This document shows positions 6,357-13,887 of a stretch of DNA of 54,552 bases, in pieces. Made by a program: the position numbers and the translations under genes. How positions within the stretch are numbered: the first letter of the stretch is position 1; each line of letters opens with the position of its first letter. The notes under the pieces are model-generated. The model did no database searches. It saw only the letters and a list, made by a program, of their open reading frames with translations, and had not been told where the DNA came from. Origin of the DNA: Candidatus Gastranaerophilales bacterium (GTDB lineage Bacteria > Cyanobacteriota > Vampirovibrionia > Gastranaerophilales > Gastranaerophilaceae); NCBI GenBank assembly GCA_910588555.1, contig CAJUPC010000014.1, positions 1 to 54,552 of the forward strand. The letters are read 5' to 3'.

Positions 6357-8383
6357 TTTTCCAGTGTCTTAATCTTTTCTTGAACAGTTTTTGCTGTTGC
6401 TTCGTCTTTGTTATGCGTCAAGAAAATTTTGTAATTATTAACGGCTTCTTTGTTGTTTCCATCCTGCTCATACGCAATTCCGAGTGCATAATATGCATAT
6501 CCGTAATTCGGATTGAGCGACAAAACGCGGTGAAAACTTTCTTTTGCTTTTCCATTGTTTCCTTCATTTGCATAAACAAGTCCGAGATTAAACCAGCCGT
6601 CTGCATAATTTGGATTTACCACAATTGCTTTTTTATAAAAGCTTATTGCGTTTTTATTGTCTTCCTTTATTCTGTAAATGTTGCCGAGTTTCAAAAGCGT
6701 AACTTCATCAGCCGGCTGAATTTTCAATGCGTCCTGATAATTTGCAATTGAAACATCATAATTTTTGTTTCTGTAATTTTCATCACCTGACGCTACAAGG
6801 CTTTTGTAGTTTGCAGAATTATCAACTTCGGGTTCTGCAGAAAGCTGAATTTCAGCAATTTCAAAGTCAGAACCTTTTGCAGAAATTTCTACTTCGGGCT
6901 GTTTGTTTGACGCGGAAATAAAATCGGCAAACTCATTGCTGTATTCAACTTTTTCGGGCGACATTGATATAGCTTTTTCAAAATTTTCGGTTGCTTTTTC
7001 ATCCGCTCCGCAAGCTCTGTATGATTTTGCAAGAGTAAAGTATGCATAACTGTCATTTGTGCCGAGGTTGATTGCTTTTTCAAGATTTTCCGTTGCGAGT
7101 GAATAATTTTTTGTATCAAAATATTGCTCACCAAGACTTACAAGAGCCATTGCAAGATTTGCTTTGACAGACGCGTCGTCTTTTTGTTTTAAAAGTTCAT
7201 CATACATTGACACTGCGCCGTTGTAATCATTCATTGCGTGCAAAACAAGAGCTTTATTCAGTTTTGTACCGTAATCATCTTTTTTAACGGCAAGAACCTC
7301 ATCATAATATTTTAAAGCATTCGGATAATCGTTTTTGACATGATAACATTCTGCCAAATCTTGAACAATTGTAATATCCCGCTTATCTTTCTGCAATTCA
7401 AGCGCTTTTTCAAAACTTGCTATTGTATCATTGATTTTGCCTGAACGCTTGAATACAATACCAATATTTTGATATCCTCTTGCGTCGTTGGGATAATTTT
7501 TAATATAGATTTTGTAATTTTCAATTGCTGCTTCATCTTTACCCATTTCGGCTAAAAGATTGCCGTAATCAAATCTTAGAGCATGCAAAGCTGGCTGCTG
7601 TCTAAATACAACATCATATTGTGCAAGCGATTGTTCATTTTTGCCCAGTTCCTGATAAGAAAGTGCTAAATCAATATGAGCTGTAGTATTATCAGGGTCG
7701 TTTTCTACTGCTTTTTCCAAAAATTCAGAAGCCTTTTGATAATCTTTTGTTTCAAATAATGCCAATCCGTAATTTGCGAAATCTGTAAATGCTGCAGGAT
7801 TTTTCACATAAAGATTTTCATATTCGTTTACGGCACTTTTGTAATTTCCGCTGCCCAAATAAGATGCTGCGAGGTTTTCACGCGCTTCACGGTGCTGGGT
7901 GTATGTAGAAAGAAATTTATTATAATTATCAATTGAAGCTTTATAGTCTCTGAGCTGGTATTGAACATTTGCAATGTTCAAATAATTATACAGGTATTCG
8001 GGACACATTTCAGCGACTTTATTATATGCCAGCAAAGCTTCATTGTATTTACCCAAATTTTCGTAAATACTTCCGATACTGATATAAATATACCCGTCAT
8101 TTGGTCGAAGTTCGGCAACTTTTGCATAAGTATCAAGAGCCTTGTCATACTCGCCCATTTCGTTATAAACGCCTGCGAGCTTGGTATATATCATAACATC
8201 GTTATTTGCAATGCTTAAAGCCTGCGTCAATTTTTCAACCGCAGTTTTATAATCCTCTTTATATTCGGCAGAACATGCCTGCTGATAAAGCGAATTTGCC
8301 TCGGGAGTCATAGCCTGAACCTGCATTCCCGAAAGAGTCATAGATAATAATAAAGCCGTAATTAATAACCGATTTTTGATAAT
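6353..8383 (-). CDS. Exported TPR-repeat protein, apparent ATT start
   Basis: A long tetratricopeptide scaffold (about 676 aa) with well over a dozen repeats, for example YNEMGEYDKALDTYAKVAEL and YENLGKYNEALLAYNKVAEM. A low-complexity acidic spacer divides the last TPR block from the rest. The first ATG (8341) has no ribosome site and cuts off the signal peptide. Extending the frame upstream gives IIKNRLLITALLLSMTLSG..VQA, a good Sec signal, starting at ATT 8383 placed 6 bases after AGGAG (8394-8390). No ATG, GTG or TTG is available in that frame. The protein is probably periplasmic and works with the coupled lipoprotein. Confidence 0.85.
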   Translation of the reverse strand: MIKNRLLITALLLSMTLSGMQVQAMTPEANSLYQQACSAEYKEDYKTAVEKLTQALSIANNDVMIYTKLAGVYNEMGEYDKALDTYAKVAELRPNDGYIYISIGSIYENLGKYNEALLAYNKVAEMCPEYLYNYLNIANVQYQLRDYKASIDNYNKFLSTYTQHREARENLAASYLGSGNYKSAVNEYENLYVKNPAAFTDFANYGLALFETKDYQKASEFLEKAVENDPDNTTAHIDLALSYQELGKNEQSLAQYDVVFRQQPALHALRFDYGNLLAEMGKDEAAIENYKIYIKNYPNDARGYQNIGIVFKRSGKINDTIASFEKALELQKDKRDITIVQDLAECYHVKNDYPNALKYYDEVLAVKKDDYGTKLNKALVLHAMNDYNGAVSMYDELLKQKDDASVKANLAMALVSLGEQYFDTKNYSLATENLEKAINLGTNDSYAYFTLAKSYRACGADEKATENFEKAISMSPEKVEYSNEFADFISASNKQPEVEISAKGSDFEIAEIQLSAEPEVDNSANYKSLVASGDENYRNKNYDVSIANYQDALKIQPADEVTLLKLGNIYRIKEDNKNAISFYKKAIVVNPNYADGWFNLGLVYANEGNNGKAKESFHRVLSLNPNYGYAYYALGIAYEQDGNNKEAVNNYKIFLTHNKDEATAKTVQEKIKTLEK

Positions 8384-8423
8384 ACCACTCTCCTAATCTT
8401 TTGTAATAATATTATATCAGAAA

Positions 8424-9338
8424 TCAGATTTGTGTAAAGCTGTGAGAATAAATTTCACGGTTTAAAAGTACACCTGCCGTTTTTATAATCTGTGTCTGTT
8501 CTTTTGAATGTTCATCATACTTAACATCATTCAAATCTGCAAAATTTCTAACCATTTCTGCAAGATTTATATACAATTCATCAATATCAGATTTAGGATT
8601 TTGATTTTCAAGCATTCTGAACATTGTGACAAGCTCCAAATCTCTAGCGTCAATAATTGCAGAATCCAAACCTGCTCCAAAAGCCAAACATCCGAAAACT
8701 CTGTTAATTAATGGTCTTAATTCTTTCGGACATCCGTTTGAAACATTCGAAAGTCCTACAACAGTTTTGACAGGAGGGTCAAAGCTTTCCTTAATCATCT
8801 TTATTGTGCTTAAAGCCTCCAAAGCCTGAGACTGGTCAACACAAACAGGTAAAATTAAAGGGTCAAAAAATAATTTTTCATTATTTAAACCTTTTTCAAG
8901 ACATTTTTCACAAATCTCAAAAGCAATTTCCACTCTGCCGTCGGCAGTTTTCGGAATTCCTGTTTCTTTGCTCAATGTCAAAGCAATCAAATTAGCGTCA
9001 AACTTTAAAGCCAAATCCGTCAAATTGCTCAAACGCGGTTCATCTTTAGAGGTACTGTTAATAAAAACATTCTTATTAAACGCATTCAAACCTCTTTCCA
9101 TTTCATCTGAATTTGTTGTATCAAAAGAAATTCCTAAATTAGTTTCCTGCTCGACAATTCTCGAAAGCCACGGTAAAATTCCCTCTAAATTTCCCTTTGC
9201 AGGTCCGACATTCAAATCTATATAGTCCATATAATTTTGCAGTTTAACAAGATTTCTGATAAATTCTTCATCTCTTTGCTGCAAAGCATTTTGTACCGAT
9301 TTTGATATAACATGAATATTTTCACCGATTAAAATCAT
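8424..9338 (-). CDS. acsE: AcsE-like methyltetrahydrofolate methyltransferase (pterin-binding family)
   Basis: A 304-residue TIM-barrel protein beginning MILIGENIHV, typical of methyltetrahydrofolate:corrinoid methyltransferases. Pterin-binding signatures are DLNVGPAKG (about 42), SFDTTN (about 72), INSTS (about 92) and the late GLSNVSNG (about 198). In acetogens AcsE moves the N5-methyl group to the corrinoid iron-sulfur protein. No CO dehydrogenase or corrinoid protein lies nearby, so the acceptor is unknown; a split MetH-type role is possible. TAAAAT ends 6 bases before the ATG, suggesting a leaderless mRNA. Confidence 0.8.
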   Translation of the reverse strand: MILIGENIHVISKSVQNALQQRDEEFIRNLVKLQNYMDYIDLNVGPAKGNLEGILPWLSRIVEQETNLGISFDTTNSDEMERGLNAFNKNVFINSTSKDEPRLSNLTDLALKFDANLIALTLSKETGIPKTADGRVEIAFEICEKCLEKGLNNEKLFFDPLILPVCVDQSQALEALSTIKMIKESFDPPVKTVVGLSNVSNGCPKELRPLINRVFGCLAFGAGLDSAIIDARDLELVTMFRMLENQNPKSDIDELYINLAEMVRNFADLNDVKYDEHSKEQTQIIKTAGVLLNREIYSHSFTQI

Positions 9339-9590
9339 ACAAGGATTTTACCATAAAAAAATACCTGCCTGAATATCGAATTGTGTAATTGAAAAATTCA
9401 TCTAAAGCATTTAATATCTTAATGTCAACTTAGTATCCATTAAAATTTACAAAAATTTACAAGCGTTTTTGCCCTCACAGAGCAAATTTTGATGTATTCA
9501 CGTTTTCAGCCACTAGAAAAGTTTGTCAATATATGTTATAATTCAAAAAAGAATTATATATGGTCACTTAGGAAAAAAAGGAGTAGGTCT

Positions 9591-9752
9591 ATGACAGTGT
9601 TAGTTTCAAAAACTATTAAGGAAAAAAGCACCAAATCCAAATTCAACGACGAATTTGAAAATTATTTGAAAAATCAATGTTTAAAAACAACATTCAACGG
9701 AATTGAACTAGAAACATTTACATGGTACAAAAAAGTTTTGGGTCTTGTTTAG
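9591..9752 (+). CDS. Small protein of 53 residues, unknown
   Basis: ATG 9591 follows AAAAGGAG at ideal spacing and TATAAT lies at 9537-9542. The product is charged, with KEKSTKSKFNDEFENYLKN followed by TTFNGIELETFTWYKKV, and has no cysteine pair or membrane segment beyond Cys31. I do not recognise it. A strong terminator follows, so it is a monocistronic gene. The frame is open further upstream, but the ribosome site fixes this start. Confidence 0.65.
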   Translation: MTVLVSKTIKEKSTKSKFNDEFENYLKNQCLKTTFNGIELETFTWYKKVLGLV

Positions 9753-9794
9753 GGATATTTAAAAGATTTTTATAATAAAAAAACAACTTTTTTA

Positions 9795-9835
9795 TTAAAA
9801 AAAAGACAGTCATTTTGACTGTCTTTTTTTTATTT
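9795..9835. terminator. Bidirectional terminator
   Basis: AAAGACAGTC-ATTTT-GACTGTCTTT flanked by A-runs on the left and T-runs on the right. It serves the small + strand gene and the convergent pfp gene. Confidence 0.9.
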
Positions 9836-9844
9836 TTAAATCAT

Positions 9845-11506
9845 TTACACACTTGCAAGTGCCTTTGCTCTTTCAAGCTGTAATGTGCATGTTGTAACAT
9901 CACAAACACAAGAAGGTCCGAAGTATTGGATTGCACCCGGGAATAAATATCTGTCATTCATTGCCCATTCTTCTCTGTTTTGTTCAAGCTGTTTGAACAC
10001 AGGGCCTTCAAGTTTTACCAATGCTTTTTGAATTACGGGTTTCATTTCACCGTGGCGTTTTTCCATATTCATCATCATTGTAAGAGGAATACCACCCGCA
10101 ATCCATTCGCAAGCAGGCTGTGTAAGATTTCTTACTGATGACAAATAACCTGTCAAACCAAAGTTGATTAATGCAAATGCGTTGTAGCCCAATGAATAGC
10201 AGTAATCAGCGTCAAAGTTTGACGGGAATGCACATCTGCCTTCGTAACCGAAGAAGTGTGACTGCGCATTGAATTTACCTGAGAAACTTCCTTCAGATTT
10301 CATTTCATTCAATTTTGCAGAAATCATTTCGATTAACAATTTTTCAGTTTCGATTTTTGAAACCTGAACATTTCCGTGCGGGTCACGGTCTGCAAGCAAT
10401 TGAGATTTAATCAATGTCGGAAGTGAGCTGTAAACTTTAGCATTTGAAGCTTCAAGTCTGCTTTCAACTGCTTCAAAGCTTACTGCAACACCTTCTTTTT
10501 CCATATTAGCCATAACATCGTTCAAATTAGAAATCATTGATTTCATTTCAGGAATAAACTCGATTAAACCTTCGGGAACGATTGCGATACCAAAGTTTTT
10601 ACCTGCATTTGAACGTCTTACGATAATGTCACACATATAAGAAATTATGCTTTCAAGTGACATTTTCTTTTCTTCAACTTCTTCTGAAATCAAAGTGATG
10701 TTCGGCTGAGTTTGCAAAGCAGCTTCAAGAGCTACGTGAGAAGCTGAACGACCCATAATTTTTACAAAATGCCAGTATTTTTTAGCAGAATTTGCGTCAC
10801 GTTGAATGTTTCCGATAAGTTCAGCATAAGTTTTTGTAGCTGTATCGAAACCGAAAGAAATTTCGATTTGGTCGTTTTTCAAGTCGCCGTCGATAGTTTT
10901 AGGACAGCCGATAACTTGAATACCTGTATTATTTTGAACAAACCATTCTGCAAGAAGAGCAGCGTTAGTGTTTGAATCGTCACCGCCGATAATTACAACA
11001 GCAGAAAGATTCAATTTTTTACAAACTTCCAATGAAGATTTGAATTGTTCTTCTGTTTCCAATTTAGTTCTGCCTGAACCGATAATATCGAAACCGCCTG
11101 TATTTCTGTAAGCGTCCATAAATTCATCGGTAAATTCAACATATTTACCTTCAATAATACCTGACGGACCGCCTAAGAAACCGTAAAGTTTGTTAGCAGA
11201 ATTAGCACTTTTCAAAGCGTCATATAAGCCGGCAATAACATTGTGACCGCCGGGAGCTTGACCGCCTGAAAGGATTACACCTACATTTCTTACTTCTGAT
11301 AGATTTGAAGATGAAGTGTTTTTAAAAGTAACAACGGGTTTTCCGTATGTATTTTTGAATAAGTTTTGAATTTGTTCCTGATCTCTAACTGATTGAGTAG
11401 CCGAACCTTCAGACATTTCCAGGCTGTTAATACCTTTTGAAAGACTTGAAGGGAGTTTAGGCTGATACTTTAATCTTTCGATTTGTAATGGTGAAAGTTT
11501 TTCCAT
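9845..11506 (-). CDS. pfp: Pyrophosphate-dependent 6-phosphofructokinase
   Basis: Phosphorylates fructose 6-phosphate with pyrophosphate instead of ATP, reversibly, in glycolysis. The 553-residue length matches the long plant/spirochaete-type PPi-PFKs. Motifs: GVILSGGQAPGGHN, IIGGDDSNTNA (about 174; the second Asp of GGDD is the PPi signature), CPKTIDGDLKND (about 202, catalytic TxDxD) and KIMGRSASH (about 250). ATG 11506 with AAGGAAGAG upstream is preferred over the longer open frame to 11572. PPi use fits a fermentative anaerobe saving ATP. Confidence 0.95.
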   Translation of the reverse strand: MEKLSPLQIERLKYQPKLPSSLSKGINSLEMSEGSATQSVRDQEQIQNLFKNTYGKPVVTFKNTSSSNLSEVRNVGVILSGGQAPGGHNVIAGLYDALKSANSANKLYGFLGGPSGIIEGKYVEFTDEFMDAYRNTGGFDIIGSGRTKLETEEQFKSSLEVCKKLNLSAVVIIGGDDSNTNAALLAEWFVQNNTGIQVIGCPKTIDGDLKNDQIEISFGFDTATKTYAELIGNIQRDANSAKKYWHFVKIMGRSASHVALEAALQTQPNITLISEEVEEKKMSLESIISYMCDIIVRRSNAGKNFGIAIVPEGLIEFIPEMKSMISNLNDVMANMEKEGVAVSFEAVESRLEASNAKVYSSLPTLIKSQLLADRDPHGNVQVSKIETEKLLIEMISAKLNEMKSEGSFSGKFNAQSHFFGYEGRCAFPSNFDADYCYSLGYNAFALINFGLTGYLSSVRNLTQPACEWIAGGIPLTMMMNMEKRHGEMKPVIQKALVKLEGPVFKQLEQNREEWAMNDRYLFPGAIQYFGPSCVCDVTTCTLQLERAKALASV

Positions 11507-11722
11507 ATTTCTCTTCCTTATCTTAGTAATACTGTTTACAATAAACATTGTACAATAAAAAAATTTTTTCACATAATTATTGCCTGAAGGATTAAAATGA
11601 TAAATTGTAACAAATCATTAAGATACAAATATATTTACTAAAGTTTCTCATCTGAATAACCGATATAAAAAATACGGTTAGTACAACGGAGGTTTTGCCT
11701 TCGAGAGTAAAAAAGGAGATGT

Positions 11723-11854
11723 AATGTACGGATATATGGCATGGCCCGGAGCATACAGCTTTAAAGAAGAAGTTTCATTGTTCCTTGAATATTTCAAAGA
11801 ACAAATCGATGAAGTGATGAAAAAGATAGAGCAAATGGAAGATAGCTTGGAATA
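11723..11854 (+). CDS. 43-residue protein upstream of a structured RNA region
   Basis: ATG 11723 follows AAAAAAGGAGATGTA, a very strong ribosome site. The peptide starts MYGYMAWPGAYSFKEE and continues as an amphipathic helix ending KKIEQMEDSLE. I recognise no family. The upstream 60 bases contain hairpin-forming ACCG/CGGT arms. The following 120 bases form four successive hairpins. Coding potential is supported by the ribosome site and the helical, heptad-like C terminus. Confidence 0.65.
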
Positions 11855-11855
11855 A

Positions 11856-11976
11856 GAAGGCAACGCCTTGTTTCGGGTGGAGCGGGACGTTACTCCCGCG
11901 ACAACCCGAAAATTCAAACAGTCATAACTGTTGATTTAGGATATGTAGAGCCGAATAAAAATTTTATTCGGCTCTT
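11856..11976 (+). ncRNA. Four-hairpin structured 3' region or independent RNA
   Basis: Perfect hairpins follow each other: AAGGC-AAC-GCCTT; TTTCGGGT/ACCCGAAA enclosing GCGGGA-CGTTAC-TCCCGC; AACAGT/ACTGTT; and the terminator GAGCCGAATAAAA/TTTTATTCGGCTC with TTTT. GC content is much higher than around it. It could be a 3' regulatory element of the 43-codon gene or a processed small RNA. No known riboswitch or ribozyme core is recognised. Confidence 0.5.
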
Positions 11977-12030
11977 TTGATGCGACACAACGGTCAACAA
12001 TAGAACACGACATGAAATTATCCTAAATAA

Positions 12031-13188
12031 TTATAATGCTCTTATAATAGATTTAATATTTATATCAGTAACCTTTAAAAGTGCAATTGTTTTTGCTGTT
12101 TCATCAAGGTTGCCGAGTTTTTTTAGGACTTCTGCGGTTTTTAAAATCAAAGTCTGATTATCGGATTTTAAAAGTTCTCTTATTTTAAGCAAATCAGTTG
12201 CAAAATCAAGTGCCGTAAACACAAATGGACTATTTTCATTTAATTCGTCATTAATAAATTTTTCAAGCCCGCTTGTACTATTAAGCAGCTTTTTAATATC
12301 TTGAACTTCATTTTTTGTATTCTTATCTTCGTCAAAAAGATACTCATCATTTTCCGTTAAAAGATTAAATTTTTCTTTAGCATTAAGCAGTACCATTGCT
12401 GATTTGCTGTCATCATAATGGTTTATAAGCCTTTCAAAAACTTCAAAAAGTTCAAAATCAAACACTAAAGACAACGGCAAAATTTCGCCGAGACCGTTTA
12501 CAATATAATTAAGAGTAAGAAGCGCGTCAACATAATATTTATCAAGAAGTTCAAAAAGATTTTCAATATACGGAATTTCGCCCGCAATATTTTCAGCCAT
12601 TGCTGATTTTCTCATAACCATAAAAATTTCAGGTAATACTTCTTTATTTCCATAAGCACTTAAAAATTTTACCGCCGATAATTTTTCAAATTCATCATCG
12701 GATTTTAATTTTTCCAGCGCATTATTAAAAGACTGCTCATCATTCCACAACGCAAGCGATGTGGCGCAATTTTGAACCAAAAACTCATCAGATGAATATG
12801 CGTTCTCTCTCAAAAGTGGTAATGCAATAGGGTCTTGAATTATTCCGAAATATTTTGCGGCATAAATTTTTTCATCATTTGTGCCGTTTTCAAACTTTTC
12901 AAGCATCAAATCTGTCAAATCTTCATCAGCATATTTTACAAGTGAATTCACTATCACATCTTCGTAATAGGGTGAATAAAATTTTAAAAATTCGACAAGG
13001 TTTTTATAATTATTTTCGTTAATAACTTTTGCAATTCTGTCAGAAACATTTTGTTTTACAAAATCGAACAAAAAGCTGTCGTTTTCGACAAGTTCTTGAA
13101 AAAGCACAATATCGCAATCGTTGACAAGATGTTGGACAATCGGTTCAAATCCGAATTTGCCCGTAAGTTTCTTTAAATTTTCTGACAT
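12031..13188 (-). CDS. HEAT-repeat-like protein, unknown function
   Basis: A 385-residue acidic, all-helical protein with no signal or membrane segment. Pieces such as NGTNDEKIYAAKYFGIIQD, PIALPLLRENAYSSDEFLVQ and DDEFEKLSAVKFLSAYGNKE have the paired-helix spacing of HEAT/PBS-type repeats used as protein-binding scaffolds. It lies 17 bases downstream of the DprA-like gene and is probably cotranscribed with it. No enzyme motif is visible. Confidence 0.7.
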   Translation of the reverse strand: MSENLKKLTGKFGFEPIVQHLVNDCDIVLFQELVENDSFLFDFVKQNVSDRIAKVINENNYKNLVEFLKFYSPYYEDVIVNSLVKYADEDLTDLMLEKFENGTNDEKIYAAKYFGIIQDPIALPLLRENAYSSDEFLVQNCATSLALWNDEQSFNNALEKLKSDDEFEKLSAVKFLSAYGNKEVLPEIFMVMRKSAMAENIAGEIPYIENLFELLDKYYVDALLTLNYIVNGLGEILPLSLVFDFELFEVFERLINHYDDSKSAMVLLNAKEKFNLLTENDEYLFDEDKNTKNEVQDIKKLLNSTSGLEKFINDELNENSPFVFTALDFATDLLKIRELLKSDNQTLILKTAEVLKKLGNLDETAKTIALLKVTDINIKSIIRAL

Positions 13189-13205
13189 TACAACCTGCTG
13201 AAAAA

Positions 13206-13805
13206 TTAATCTAAATAGAATACTGTAATAACTTTATGACCTTCTTCAGCGTACTGAACGGCATTGTGCAAAGTTTTACTTGTATGTGACAAGAAGCAGA
13301 TTAACTGGTTGCAGTCATCAATAATTTCTCTGTTGCATACTCTTGAAGCGTCAGCCAATGTCATCATAGCTCTGTCGGGATGTTCAACGATATTTGGAAC
13401 ACCGATAAGCTGGTTTTGAACGTCACTCGGCTGCTGTCCGATAGTCTGCGGCAAAATAACTTTCAATTTATCGGGATTAGATTTCATCGCACCGCGAATT
13501 GCTGCTGCGTTTGTACCTGATGAACCGCCCGATGTAATAATAGTATTACCTTGCATAACAAGAGCTGTTGCAAGAGTTTCAATCATTTGCTGGTGAGTAA
13601 TCGGCAAGTTGCGGCTTCCGATAATCGCAATTCTTTTTGCTGACTGTTGAATTGTTGCAAGTTCCATTGCAAGTTCATCCACTGTATTTGGAGAATCTGA
13701 GGAGACGGTGTCTAAATCGTCCAACGGCACCATAATTGAATTTTGTTTTTCCTGTGCATTATCATCCGAACTCATTAAAATACCTGTCATTTCAGTTTCT
13801 GCCAT
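13206..13805 (-). CDS. DprA-like Rossmann-fold (SLOG superfamily) protein
   Basis: A 199-residue protein with RIAIIGSRNLPITHQQ near residue 57 and TSGGSSGTNAAAIRGA near 90, the nucleotide/ssDNA-binding signature of DprA/Smf and related SLOG proteins. Full DprA also has N-terminal SAM and C-terminal winged-helix domains, which are absent, and the first 50 residues are polar and poorly conserved looking. It may process DNA or sense a nucleotide ligand; genuine DprA function in transformation is not established. AGGAAAT precedes the ATG. Confidence 0.75.
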   Translation of the reverse strand: MAETEMTGILMSSDDNAQEKQNSIMVPLDDLDTVSSDSPNTVDELAMELATIQQSAKRIAIIGSRNLPITHQQMIETLATALVMQGNTIITSGGSSGTNAAAIRGAMKSNPDKLKVILPQTIGQQPSDVQNQLIGVPNIVEHPDRAMMTLADASRVCNREIIDDCNQLICFLSHTSKTLHNAVQYAEEGHKVITVFYLD

Positions 13806-13887
13806 ATTTCCTACTTTCTGATTGAAATTTATACATTTTTAGTTTATGCTGATTATATCACAAAAATTTGATTTTGGGAATAGGGAA

